NCBI GenBank assembly: GCA_021810805.1
Contig: JAJZHW010000001.1
Coordinates: 241,159-305,158 of the forward strand
Length of the DNA stretch: 64,000 bases
DNA from: Nitrospirota bacterium
GTDB taxonomy: Bacteria; Nitrospirota; Leptospirillia; Leptospirillales; Leptospirillaceae
Reading direction: 5' to 3'
Part shown: positions 26,424-35,709 of the stretch, in pieces
How positions within the stretch are numbered: the first letter of the stretch is position 1
Layout: each line of letters starts with the position of its first letter
The notes under the pieces: generated by a model
The model's database searches: none
Seen by the model: the letters and a program-made list of their open reading frames with translations, nothing else
Told to the model about the DNA's origin: nothing
Made by a program: the position numbers and the translations under genes

Positions 26424-28825
26424 AGAGCTTCTTGCGACGGCTGCCGCTTTGGTGGAGGCGGACCCGCATGGCTCCCCACCTTGAGTCGTTGGGGGGGATT
26501 TTCCTGGTGGGGAGCTTCTTCGTCTACTTCTACGGGAAGTCCTCCCTGATCTTCCCCAGCTTCCACCCCTTTCTGCCCATCGTCCTTCTGGTGGCGGGCC
26601 GCTATGGCTTCGCTCCCGGGGTCCTTTCGGCCCTGGAGGCGACCGGCGGCTATTATCTGATGCTTCTGTGGCAGGACCACTTCGACACGATGGTGCCGGG
26701 GGAATTTTCCTTTCTCTGGCCGTCGGCCTTCCTTTTTTCCGGGATGGTCATGGGGGAGCTGCGGGATGCCGAGGGGAGGAAGTTTAAAGCTCTCCGGGAG
26801 AAATTTCTCCAGACCAAGGATGATGCCGATACGGTCAGCCTTCAGCTCGACATTCTGACCCGGGCCAAGAGGGAGCTCGAGCAGCGCATCTTCCTCGACC
26901 CCAACGCCGTCAGCGACATGTTCGACGTCTTCCGCTCCCTCGAACGCGATGAGATCGAGAGCATTCCCTCCTCGATCCTCTCCCTCTCCACCTCCTTTCT
27001 GGGGGCCGACTCGGCGGCTCTCTACCTCCGGCGGAAGCGGCAGTTTGTTCTGGAGGCCGAGGCCGGAATCCTTCCCTCTCCCCGGGAGATCCCCGGAGAT
27101 TATCGCCCCTTTTCCCAGGCCTACGACAAGGGAGAGACGCTGGCCCTCCCTTCCCACGGGATCCTTCCGGAGCTTCCGGCCTCCGATGAGGGGCCGGCCA
27201 TGAGTCCCCTGGGGGTCTATCCCATTCGCTCGGGGGAGGAAGAGGTCCAGTATCTTCTCGTCCTCTGGCATGCTCCCTTCGAAAAGCTGACCCCGGAATT
27301 TTTCCAGACCGCCTCCATGATCGCCGACCGCGCCTCCTCGCGGCTCATGAGCCTCAAGGTCCAGACCCAGACCCGGGAGAGCGTCTCCCAGGACGACTCG
27401 ACGGGATTCCTCCGGCCGGTCTTCTTCGCCCGGCGGGCGGCGGAGGAGCTCGGCAAGGCCTACCGCTACCTCGTCCCCCTCTCTTTGTTCGAAATCCGTT
27501 TCCAGGCCGCCGATGGCTTCTTTCTCGACCGCCATGCCGCCCTCCAGACGATGAGAAGCATTGCCAAGAAGCTTCTGCGGGAGGTCGACCTTGTGGGTGT
27601 TCCCCCCGACCATTCCCGGGTCTGGTTCTGCCTCCCTCATACGGGGGATGCGGGGGCCCGGATCGTTCTTCAGAAGCTGGGAGAGTATTGGAAGGGGGAA
27701 ACGTCACATTCCCAAATCCTCTCCAAGACGGAGCTCACCTTCCGGATGATCGTCTTCGAGCCAGGAGATCGGGCAAAAAACGCCAACATCTTTGCCGCCA
27801 TGATGAAGTATCTCGACGGTCTCTACGAGGTCGACCCCTCGAGCCAAGTGTACGGGGGGAGAGGGTTTGCAGAGCTTGTTCGCGTCACCCTTCCCGAAAA
27901 GGGATCGGTTCTGGGCCTCTTTCGCATGGCCTTTTCCGCCCCCTCCCTGGAAGAGGTGCTCCTTCTCCGAAAGGATCTGGGGTCGCGTAAAAATCACTCC
28001 GGCCGATTCTCCCTCCCCCGGGAGGCCCCGATCGGGGTTCCCCTGTCGGGGGCGTGTCTCTGGATCTTTCTCCCCCACGCCACGGAGGAGACCCTCGACG
28101 AGATCCAGACCGCGGCGCAGCAGTCTTGGTCCGAGAGCGACATCCCCAAGCTCAAGCGGGGAGGGGTGAGCTTTGACCGGCTTCTCCTAGGGAAGTCAGC
28201 CTCCCGCTCAAGCGATCTTTTAGTCAGCCTCGAGGAGATGGGGCAGGAGGAGGACGAGGCTCCCTTCCGACCCCTTGATGCCGTGCCCGCTTCAGGACGA
28301 CCGGGTGCGGCTCGGGATCGAGGGGGGACGCCCCCGATTCCGGGGGCCGAACCGATCAGCGAGGAGTCCCCCGGAAAGGGTTTCGAAGAACAGTCTGGGG
28401 CGGAGCCTCCATCGTCGCCCAGTGATCTTCCCCCGAGTCCACCCCTTTCACAGGAGGAGCCGTCTGCCGCCAGGAATTCCTTCTCGGCTCGACGATTCGC
28501 CCCCCCGGTACGGGTCGGGACTCCCTATGCGCAGGGGGAAGGGGAGGAGCAGGAAAGCTTCCCCCGGCCGCCAGCGCGCTTCCCCGAGGAGCTCCTGATG
28601 AAGGTGGAGAGCCTGATCCGGGACCATGGCGTCCAGGGGATGACCCGCCGGGAGATAGCCAAGAATTCCCGAGGGTTCGCCCGACTCGACCCTGAGGCTC
28701 AGGAGGGGCTTCTGGCCCATCTGGCCGCCGAGGGGCGGATTGTCCGGGAGCAGCAGGAGGGACGAGGCCGTCCCCGGATCAGCTATGTTCATGCGGAGAT
28801 GGTCGAGGCCCTCCATGAAGAGTAG
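26420..28825 (+). CDS. pelD: Enlarged PelD-like c-di-GMP receptor
   Basis: PelD is the inner-membrane receptor that switches on Pel polymerisation when c-di-GMP binds its degenerate GGDEF domain. The N-terminus has three to four membrane spans (about residues 22-112), then a helical stalk, a GAF domain (about 160-310) and a degenerate GGDEF domain (about 324-478). REVD at about residues 387-390 lies exactly five residues before PDHSR, which replaces GGDEF, so the I-site is kept and the active site lost. At 801 residues it is much longer than Pseudomonas PelD (455). The extra part holds a second GGDEF-like fold remnant (about 480-580), a Pro/Glu-rich linker (about 600-715) and a winged-helix-like domain (about 720-795). 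Confidence 0.85.
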   Translation: MKSFLRRLPLWWRRTRMAPHLESLGGIFLVGSFFVYFYGKSSLIFPSFHPFLPIVLLVAGRYGFAPGVLSALEATGGYYLMLLWQDHFDTMVPGEFSFLWPSAFLFSGMVMGELRDAEGRKFKALREKFLQTKDDADTVSLQLDILTRAKRELEQRIFLDPNAVSDMFDVFRSLERDEIESIPSSILSLSTSFLGADSAALYLRRKRQFVLEAEAGILPSPREIPGDYRPFSQAYDKGETLALPSHGILPELPASDEGPAMSPLGVYPIRSGEEEVQYLLVLWHAPFEKLTPEFFQTASMIADRASSRLMSLKVQTQTRESVSQDDSTGFLRPVFFARRAAEELGKAYRYLVPLSLFEIRFQAADGFFLDRHAALQTMRSIAKKLLREVDLVGVPPDHSRVWFCLPHTGDAGARIVLQKLGEYWKGETSHSQILSKTELTFRMIVFEPGDRAKNANIFAAMMKYLDGLYEVDPSSQVYGGRGFAELVRVTLPEKGSVLGLFRMAFSAPSLEEVLLLRKDLGSRKNHSGRFSLPREAPIGVPLSGACLWIFLPHATEETLDEIQTAAQQSWSESDIPKLKRGGVSFDRLLLGKSASRSSDLLVSLEEMGQEEDEAPFRPLDAVPASGRPGAARDRGGTPPIPGAEPISEESPGKGFEEQSGAEPPSSPSDLPPSPPLSQEEPSAARNSFSARRFAPPVRVGTPYAQGEGEEQESFPRPPARFPEELLMKVESLIRDHGVQGMTRREIAKNSRGFARLDPEAQEGLLAHLAAEGRIVREQQEGRGRPRISYVHAEMVEALHEE

Positions 28826-29891
28826 AGGCGACGTCAGAACACGCACTCCGGACAAAGGGAAAACACCCCCTCGGGTCTTTGTGTCCCCCCTTCTTCGCCG
28901 GGCGGGCCTCCTGGTTTTCATGGGGTTGGGAACCCTTCTTTCAGCCCTGGCATTGGAGGATCTGCTTCTGGGGCAGGCCTCGGGAAGGGAGGTTCTCCTT
29001 CTTGCCATGGGGGGAGCGGCGGCCTGGCTGCCGGGGATGGCCTTTCTCCCTTATATCTTGCGAGGGCCCTATGCCGCCGCCCCCCTGCTCCTCCCCCTGG
29101 CGGGATCCCCGCTCATGTTTCTGGCGGTCATTTTTTTCATGGTTTCCCGAAGGAAGGACTACCTGGCGGATGACCCGACGATTGAGATGATCTTTCATCC
29201 TCCCAAGGTGCAAGGGCGTCGCCAAAGGTTTACCCTAGAGGACATCCTGACCCACGACCGGAAGATCGTCTCGGCGGGCGACATCCTGCGGTGGGGCGAT
29301 GTCTCCCTGAAGCAGGCGCTGATCGATCGATTGGCCTCCCGACAGGTGACGCCACGAGCCATCCGGATCCTTCGTGGCGCCAGGAACGATCCCGAGGACG
29401 AAGTCCGCCTCTTCGCCACAACCATCCTCACCCGGATCGAGAAAAAATTTCAGGAGAGGACCACGGCCCTTATGGAAAATCCGGATGCGGTGGCGCCCCA
29501 TGCCGCCTTGGGGCGCTCCTATCTCGAGTACGCCGAGTCGGGGCTGGTGGGGGATCGGTTGGCCAAGAGCCTTTTTCATTCGGCGCTCGCGGCCTATGAG
29601 ACCTCCCTTGCCGCGGGGGAGGGGATTGACCGGGAGGAGCTTTTGCACGTGGCCCATGTGGCCGTGGCACAAAAAAACTTCGCTGTTTTCGAAAGGGCGC
29701 GGGAGCGGGTGGCCGCCGACAGTGACCCGCTCGACCTCAAGCGCCTGGAATGGGCCAGACTCTATGAATCCGGACGTCATCGCGAGCTGCGCGACGAGAT
29801 TCAGTCCTCCCGCTCCCTGTGGGAGGGGAAGGCGCTCCCGTCTTACCTGTCGGTCTGGATGGAGCCCGGCCCCTCCCGGGAGGCGTCGTGA
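28815..29891 (+). CDS. pelE: PelE-like membrane/TPR protein
   Basis: PelE is an inner-membrane protein with TPRs that joins PelD, PelF and PelG in the Pel synthase complex. The 358-residue product has two to three membrane spans (about residues 28-110, AGLLVFMGLGTLLSALAL and PYAAAPLLLPLAGSPLMFLAVIFFMV). A soluble helical part follows, with HEAT-like RARNDPEDEVRLFATTILTRI and TPR-like helices around AHAALGRSYLEYAES. ATG 28815 overlaps the end of pelD and the TGA overlaps the pelF GTG. The call rests on architecture and strict position between pelD and pelF. Confidence 0.82.
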   Translation: MKSRGDVRTRTPDKGKTPPRVFVSPLLRRAGLLVFMGLGTLLSALALEDLLLGQASGREVLLLAMGGAAAWLPGMAFLPYILRGPYAAAPLLLPLAGSPLMFLAVIFFMVSRRKDYLADDPTIEMIFHPPKVQGRRQRFTLEDILTHDRKIVSAGDILRWGDVSLKQALIDRLASRQVTPRAIRILRGARNDPEDEVRLFATTILTRIEKKFQERTTALMENPDAVAPHAALGRSYLEYAESGLVGDRLAKSLFHSALAAYETSLAAGEGIDREELLHVAHVAVAQKNFAVFERARERVAADSDPLDLKRLEWARLYESGRHRELRDEIQSSRSLWEGKALPSYLSVWMEPGPSREAS

Positions 29892-31396
29892 GCCCCGAAG
29901 ACAAAGATATCCCCGATGTCTGCCTGATACTCGAGGGAACCTACCCCTTCGTGACTGGAGGGGTCTCTTCCTGGACCCACCAGCTCATCAACCACCTGCC
30001 CGACGTGCGCTTCCACCTCTACTGTCTGATCGCCGAGCGGGAGCCGGGACCTTGGAAGTTTCCCCGTCCGGACAACGTGACAGGGGTGACGACGCTCTCT
30101 TTGGGAGCCTCTTCGGAGTCGCTGGAAGGGGAGGGGAAGATGCTCTCTCCGGGAGAGGAGAAGGCCCTGATCGATCTTTTGCGCACCTTCCACCGATCTC
30201 TCCTGGGCGGCTCCCCCGAGGCCTTTCAGACGCTCTTCGAGAGCTTCCATAAGACGGGTTTTTCTCCCGAGCTCTTCCGGACCCTCTCGGCAGGTCGGCA
30301 GGCCTGGTCCCTGATCGGAGAGTTTTACCAGGCTCAGTTTGCCCATGAGGCCTTTATCGACTTCTTCTGGATGTGGCGGACGACCCATCTCCCCCTCTTT
30401 GCGCTTCTCTCCGCCCCCCTTCCCCGGGCCCGCCTCTACCATTCGCTGGCCTCGGGCTATGCCGGGATGCTGGGGGTCATGGGCAAGCTGGCCTATGATC
30501 GCCCCTTTGTCCTTACAGAACATGGCATTTATACCCGGGAGCGAAAGATCGAGATTGCCCTGGCACAGTGGATCGGCAAGAGTCAGGAGGACGAGGCCAC
30601 CGTGCGGCCCATCCGGGAGACGGTCAAGGGCTTCTGGATGCGGATTTTCGAGCAGCTGGGGCGGATCGTCTACCACTACTCCGATACCATCGTGACGCTT
30701 TTCGAGGGAAACCGGAGCATCCAGATCCGGGACGGGGCCGATCCGGAGAAGACGCAGGTGATCCCCAACGGGATCACCATCGGTGAGCGGCCAGTCCTCC
30801 CTCAAATCCCCAAGCCTTCCGGGGGTGAGCGGGTCGTGGGATTCATTGGCCGGGTGGTGCCCATCAAGGACGTCAAGACCTTCATCCAGGCCTGCCGTCT
30901 TGTGGCCGACCAGTACCCCGCCGTGCGCGTCCTGATCATGGGTCCCATGGACCAGGATCCGGAGTATGCCCGGGAGTGTCAGAGCCTCGTGGAGCTCTTG
31001 GGGCTGTCGGGTCAGGTGAGCTTTACCGGGTCGGTACGGGTGGAGGACTATCTTCCGTCGCTCGATCTCCTTGTCCTGACCTCGCTTTCCGAGGCCCAGC
31101 CCCTGGTCATCATGGAGGGAGCCGTCTACGAGGTTCCCACCGTCGCCACCCGGGTCGGAGCCTGCGACGAGCTCATCAACGGTCGGCTTCGGGAGGATCG
31201 CCTCCTGGGGCCGGGAGGAATCGTGACCTCGGTCGGCAATCCCGACGAGACGGCGCTGGCGATCCTTCGGCTCCTCCGGGACGAGGCTCTCCGTCGGCGC
31301 ATGGGTCGTGCTGCGCGGATCCGGATGGAGCGCTTCTACCGGGAGGAGGCGGTCTTCTCGGCCTATCGGGAGATCTACCGAAAGGGAGGGCGGTAG
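29888..31396 (+). CDS. pelF: PelF glycosyltransferase (GT4)
   Basis: PelF is the cytoplasmic UDP-GalNAc-using transferase that polymerises Pel. The 502-residue length matches. It starts with DVCLILEGTYPFVTGGVSSW, the PelF signature with the flexible acceptor loop. It continues with FVLTEHGIYTRERKIEI and the GT4 core GFIGRVVPIKDVKTFIQA, and has the donor-site sequence LTSLSEAQPLVIMEGAVYEVPTVATRVGACDELI (ExxxxxxE region). GTG 29888 overlaps pelE (GTGA), and the stop overlaps the pelG GTG by one base. Confidence 0.95.
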   Translation: MSPEDKDIPDVCLILEGTYPFVTGGVSSWTHQLINHLPDVRFHLYCLIAEREPGPWKFPRPDNVTGVTTLSLGASSESLEGEGKMLSPGEEKALIDLLRTFHRSLLGGSPEAFQTLFESFHKTGFSPELFRTLSAGRQAWSLIGEFYQAQFAHEAFIDFFWMWRTTHLPLFALLSAPLPRARLYHSLASGYAGMLGVMGKLAYDRPFVLTEHGIYTRERKIEIALAQWIGKSQEDEATVRPIRETVKGFWMRIFEQLGRIVYHYSDTIVTLFEGNRSIQIRDGADPEKTQVIPNGITIGERPVLPQIPKPSGGERVVGFIGRVVPIKDVKTFIQACRLVADQYPAVRVLIMGPMDQDPEYARECQSLVELLGLSGQVSFTGSVRVEDYLPSLDLLVLTSLSEAQPLVIMEGAVYEVPTVATRVGACDELINGRLREDRLLGPGGIVTSVGNPDETALAILRLLRDEALRRRMGRAARIRMERFYREEAVFSAYREIYRKGGR

Positions 31397-34300
31397 TGGC
31401 CGGCATCGGATTTGTCCTCCGCAAGCTCGTCTCCCGGGAGGACCTCTCGTCGCTCGCGGGCGGCTTCATCCTGTCGGCGGTGGTTGCGGCCGGCCCCTGG
31501 CTTCTCACCACGGTGGGGCTCCTGATCGTCAGCTACTCGAGCCTCGGCTCCTTCACCCGGGTCCGGGACTATCTTCTCTTTCGCTCCCTGGTCACCTTTG
31601 CCTTTTTTGCCTCCCTGATGATGGTCTCCTTTCTGCAACTTCCCGCCACCCGATTCGTGGCCGACCGCTTCTTCGAGATGAAATTTTCCGACAACCGCTC
31701 CATCTATCTCACCTCCATGGGGCTCTCCCTACTTTTTGCGGTCCCGATGGCGCTGGCTCTCGTCTATCCTCTTCACTTAAGCCTGGCCGAGAGCCTGGGG
31801 TATTACGGGCTACTCATCGTGCTGATTCTTCTGTGGATCACAACCTCCCTTGTCTCGACCCTCCACGACTACGGCACGGTGGGGGCGGCCTTCTTGCTGG
31901 GAGTGGCGGCCTCGGTGGCGGGGACCCTCTTCGGCGCCCGCCACGGGGGCACCGCCGGGGCCCTCTTTGGCTATCTTCTGGGGGAGGGGGTGATCGTGGC
32001 GCTCCTGGGCGCCAGGATTTTTGTGGAGTTCCCCGGGGAGATCCGATGGAACCGGACCTTTGTCTCCTTTCTCAGGCGACGGGGGCGACTCATGGTCCTG
32101 GGGCTCGTCATGACCTTGGGGATCTGGGTCGACAAGATCCTTTTCTGGTACGGGCCCGGCTCGGAGCGGATCGTGGGCTACATCCACGTGAATCGCCTCT
32201 ACGACATCGCCATGTTCTTTTCTCTCCTGACGGTGATTCCCACGCTGGCGCTCTTTGTCTTCTACTTCGAGACGGGATTCTACGAGCGCTACCGGGGGGT
32301 CTTCGTTCTCCTCGAAGGCCGGCGTCCCCTGGCCGAGGTCCTCGAGGCCAAGGAGCGGATGGTGGCCTTCATCAAGCGGGGTCTGGGCTACATCCTCAAG
32401 ATCCAGGGGGCGGTGACATTCATCGTCGTGCTGAACGCCCACGGAATCCTCTCCCTGTTCCACGCCGACCTTCTGGCGCTGCCCATCTTCCGCATGGGGG
32501 CCCTGGGGGGATTGTGCCAGGTGATCCTCACCATGGAGTTCACTCTTCTACTGTACTTCAACCAGCAGAAGATGGTGAGCGCCCTGGCCTGGGTCCTGCT
32601 TCTGTCGAATGCCGGACTGACGGTGCTTCTCTGGAACGTCAGCCCCCGTCTTGAGGGGATGGGATACCTGTCCGCCTGCCTTTTCTCGGCGGTCTACGGG
32701 TATTATCTCGTGGACCGCGGGGTCTACGACTTCGAATTCACCGTCTTCATGAATCCTCCGGACTATACGACGGAAGACTCTCGCCCGGAGGGGAAGGAGG
32801 ATCTGGTGATCCCCGACACGCCTCCGGGCGGAGAAAGGGGAAAGACCGTCGTGGCGGGTCTTCTTGTTCTGGCCGTGCTGGCTGGGGCCGCGCCGGGTCT
32901 GGCTCACGCGGGGGAGAAAAAAGCCGGAAATTCGCCGTCCCACTGGGAGCGGATCCACCGCACATGCTACGTGCTCTACTACGGCCCCCGGAAAGAGACT
33001 GACGATGCCAACAACTTCCGGGCCTACTGGGAATTCCCGCTCAACTACCTGGGCTTCGATGCGGTCTATCGGAACATGGCCCGGGGATTCCCCGATCCGG
33101 CCTCTCTCTCCCGGTACCGGGCCGTCTTCCTGCAGATCGACCGGAACCCCCTCCCGGACTCTCTCGCCTTCTGGCGCTTCGTCTCGGGGCTTCTCGACAG
33201 GAAAATTCCCTTTGCCATCCTCGAGGACTTCCCCGAGAGGGAAAAGGGGGATCCGAACTTCGAGGCGGCGGGCCTTCTTCGGGATCAAGTTCTTCTCCGG
33301 ATGGGGCTCAAGCGGGAGGGGGTCTGGGACACCAACCCCTTCGACCTCGACTATGGCCACCGGGATCCCTCCATGGAAGGGTTCGAGTATCCCCTCCCCC
33401 TGACTCCGCTGGCGTTTCGGCCGGTGGTGAGCATCAACCCTACGAACCAGATATTTTTGGGCGTGAAGAGCAACGAGACGAGGAATGAGGGGCTGGAGAG
33501 CCCTTATGGGATGCTGGCCCCCTGGGGGGGGATGGTCTTTGACCCCTTCATGATCCGCTGGCCCTCCCTCGATGCCGACCACACCCTCTGGTTTGTCGAC
33601 CCCTTTCGATTTCTCGAGTCCGTTCTCCATAGCCGCCCCTTTCCACGGATGGACCTCACCACCCTTAACGGCAACCGCATCTTCTACAGCCAGGTGGACG
33701 GAGATGCCTTCGAGACCCTCTCCCACTACAAGAGGCGGCGCATGTCGGCGGAGGTCCTCTATCGGGAGATCTACCGACCCATCCCCTTGCCCTTCACCGT
33801 CTCGGTCATCACAAGCCAGATCGATCCCCGAGTGCAGGGGTCGCGATCCCGGGTCTTCTGGGCCCGGAAGATTTTTGCCCTCCCGAATGTCGAGGCGGGT
33901 TCCCACACCTTCAGCCATCCCTTCTACTGGGTGCCGACCAAAAAACAGAAGGACGAGGGGCCGATCCACATCGAGATCCCCCACTATCATCTGAACCTCG
34001 AGACGGAGATCCGGGGATCGATCGACTACATCAACAAACACCTTCTTCCCCCGGGCAAGACCGTCCGTCTTCTCCAGTGGAGCGGCGATACCCGTCCGGG
34101 CCCCGATGCCCTGAAAGAGCTTGTCGGAACCGGCGTCGACAATCTCAACGGCTCGGATACCCGCTTCGACGACAATGCCCCCTCTTACACCTTCGTCTTT
34201 CCCTACTTTCGTCGGGTGGGTCCCTTTCTCCAGTATTTCAACAGCGACGTGAACGACTATATCCTGACCAACGACTGGAACGGCCCCTATTACGGCTATC

Positions 34301-34968
34301 TGAACGTCACCAAGACCTTCCTTCGCACCGACCGCCCCCGGCGGGTCGACCCCATCGATGTTTATTTCCACTTTTATGCGGGTCAGCGGGAGTCGGCCTT
34401 GAATGCCCTTCGCCAGGTGCTGACCTGGGTGATGCGCCAACCCATTGCCCCGCTGTACTCCTCCCAGTTTGTCTCGGTGGAGAAGGGGTATATCGCGGCC
34501 CATATCGATCGCATGAAATCCGGGACAACACTCTTCCGGGTCTCGGAATACGGGGCGGACACCACGGTGCGCTTTGACCATGCTGAGGATCGCTACCCCG
34601 ATCTCTCCTGCTCGCGGGGGGTGATCGGATATCGCCATCGGGGTGGAAGCCTTTATCTCTATCTCCTGCCAGGAGGGAAAACGGCGCGACTGTGTCTGTC
34701 CACGACCCCTCCGGAGGGGCCCACTCTGGCCCGGGCAACAGGGTATGTCTCTTTGGTGGGCGCCCTCTCCCCCCGGAGCTTCTCTTTCATCTATAATGGA
34801 TGGGTTCCCTCCGATCGGGTCGTCTGGCGGGGGTTGCCCCCGTCGGCGGACTACTCGCTGGAGGGGGAGGGGATCGCGGAGCGGCGAACCCTTCGGACGG
34901 ATGCTCAGGGGCGTCTTGTCCTGACCCACCTCGAATCGGGACGTCGCTACCGGGTGACGGCGGAATAG
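31396..34968 (+). CDS. pelG: PelG membrane protein fused to PelA deacetylase part
   Basis: One uninterrupted frame encodes 1190 residues. Residues 1 to about 460 are PelG, the polytopic MATE/Wzx-like transporter of the Pel synthase, with about 12 spans (starts GIGFVLRKLVSREDLSSLAGG). After a polar linker there is a hydrophobic segment (about 484-505, ending LAHA) that resembles a signal peptide. The rest matches the non-hydrolase part of PelA: a reductase-like domain (CYVLYYGPRKETDD...), then a CE4-like deacetylase with QVDGDAFET (about 767) and HTFSH (about 836) as metal triad, and C-terminal beta domains. GTG 31396 overlaps pelF; the track start at 30976 lies inside pelF. An internal GTG near 32850 with GGAGAAAGGGG upstream could give a separate PelA product. 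Confidence 0.88.
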   Translation: MAGIGFVLRKLVSREDLSSLAGGFILSAVVAAGPWLLTTVGLLIVSYSSLGSFTRVRDYLLFRSLVTFAFFASLMMVSFLQLPATRFVADRFFEMKFSDNRSIYLTSMGLSLLFAVPMALALVYPLHLSLAESLGYYGLLIVLILLWITTSLVSTLHDYGTVGAAFLLGVAASVAGTLFGARHGGTAGALFGYLLGEGVIVALLGARIFVEFPGEIRWNRTFVSFLRRRGRLMVLGLVMTLGIWVDKILFWYGPGSERIVGYIHVNRLYDIAMFFSLLTVIPTLALFVFYFETGFYERYRGVFVLLEGRRPLAEVLEAKERMVAFIKRGLGYILKIQGAVTFIVVLNAHGILSLFHADLLALPIFRMGALGGLCQVILTMEFTLLLYFNQQKMVSALAWVLLLSNAGLTVLLWNVSPRLEGMGYLSACLFSAVYGYYLVDRGVYDFEFTVFMNPPDYTTEDSRPEGKEDLVIPDTPPGGERGKTVVAGLLVLAVLAGAAPGLAHAGEKKAGNSPSHWERIHRTCYVLYYGPRKETDDANNFRAYWEFPLNYLGFDAVYRNMARGFPDPASLSRYRAVFLQIDRNPLPDSLAFWRFVSGLLDRKIPFAILEDFPEREKGDPNFEAAGLLRDQVLLRMGLKREGVWDTNPFDLDYGHRDPSMEGFEYPLPLTPLAFRPVVSINPTNQIFLGVKSNETRNEGLESPYGMLAPWGGMVFDPFMIRWPSLDADHTLWFVDPFRFLESVLHSRPFPRMDLTTLNGNRIFYSQVDGDAFETLSHYKRRRMSAEVLYREIYRPIPLPFTVSVITSQIDPRVQGSRSRVFWARKIFALPNVEAGSHTFSHPFYWVPTKKQKDEGPIHIEIPHYHLNLETEIRGSIDYINKHLLPPGKTVRLLQWSGDTRPGPDALKELVGTGVDNLNGSDTRFDDNAPSYTFVFPYFRRVGPFLQYFNSDVNDYILTNDWNGPYYGYLNVTKTFLRTDRPRRVDPIDVYFHFYAGQRESALNALRQVLTWVMRQPIAPLYSSQFVSVEKGYIAAHIDRMKSGTTLFRVSEYGADTTVRFDHAEDRYPDLSCSRGVIGYRHRGGSLYLYLLPGGKTARLCLSTTPPEGPTLARATGYVSLVGALSPRSFSFIYNGWVPSDRVVWRGLPPSADYSLEGEGIAERRTLRTDAQGRLVLTHLESGRRYRVTAE

Positions 34969-35080
34969 CTCAAAGTTTTATGGTAAAATGAGAAATTGTG
35001 TCGGCGAAAGGAGACGGAGGGGCCGGACCCGGGGCCCATGGGGCCGGGAAAATCATGACTCTTTTTTGGAGGTGACCGCA

Positions 35081-35668
35081 ATGATGACAAAGTGCCAAGT
35101 GGGGGGTGCGGGGGCAAGAGCCCTGCTCGTTCTGGTCCTTCTCGGAACGGGCAGCGCCCTTTCGGCCTGCTCCCTTTTTGAGCCCTCTCCCCCCTTTACC
35201 AAGGCGGAGTTGGCGCGGACCGACCGGGAGATCCTCTTTCGGGATGTGGACCACCATCTGAGGTCGATGGAGGGGCAGCGGGTCGTTCTCGGGGGGAAGA
35301 TCATTTCGGTGAAGAGGGGGACTCCTCTCTCGCTCGTTTTTGTGCGGGAGTATCCGCTGGATCCGACCTTCCTTCCCGAAACGCACCAGCAGTCCCGGGG
35401 GGATTTCGCCATCGAGACCGACATGCCGCTTCCCGCCGACCGGTTCAAGCCGGACCATACGGTAGAGGTGATCGGGACGATCCGGGCGCCCATGCGCGTG
35501 GTCATGGGGCAAAACAGCACCAAAAGAATACCTGTGGTGCGGGCGATCCATCTCCATGCCGAGGCTCCGGCTCCTCCCCCCGATCCCTACATGATGGATC
35601 CCGGCATGATGGATCCGGGGATGATGGATCCCTACATGATGGGACCCATGATGCCCATGATGTGGTAG
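35081..35668 (+). CDS. Slp-family outer membrane lipoprotein with Met-rich tail
   Basis: This 195-residue lipoprotein (signal ALLVLVLLGTGSALSAC) has the Slp-type OB-like domain: DVDHHLRSMEGQRVVLGGKIISVKRG, a central strand set and TVEVIGTIRAP. The C-terminus repeats MMDPG/YMMDP units and ends MMPMMW, giving about 15 Met in 28 residues. ATG 35081 follows a near-perfect GGAGGTGA. A -10-like TAAAAT lies at 34984-34989. In enterics Slp is a starvation and acid-stress lipoprotein; function here is unknown, and metal binding by the tail is an inference. Confidence 0.78.
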   Translation: MMTKCQVGGAGARALLVLVLLGTGSALSACSLFEPSPPFTKAELARTDREILFRDVDHHLRSMEGQRVVLGGKIISVKRGTPLSLVFVREYPLDPTFLPETHQQSRGDFAIETDMPLPADRFKPDHTVEVIGTIRAPMRVVMGQNSTKRIPVVRAIHLHAEAPAPPPDPYMMDPGMMDPGMMDPYMMGPMMPMMW

Positions 35669-35709
35669 GGGAGGATCGCTCGCCCTTGAAATCCGGGCAG
35701 GGTGATGGC

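Noticed and set aside
30976-31395. N-terminal extension of the PelG ORF in the track
   Set aside because: It lies completely inside pelF in another frame; the GTG at 31396 overlapping the pelF stop is the natural start.
32548-34929. Minus-strand ORF of 793 codons
   Set aside because: Shadow of the PelG/PelA fusion; no motif and no ribosome site.
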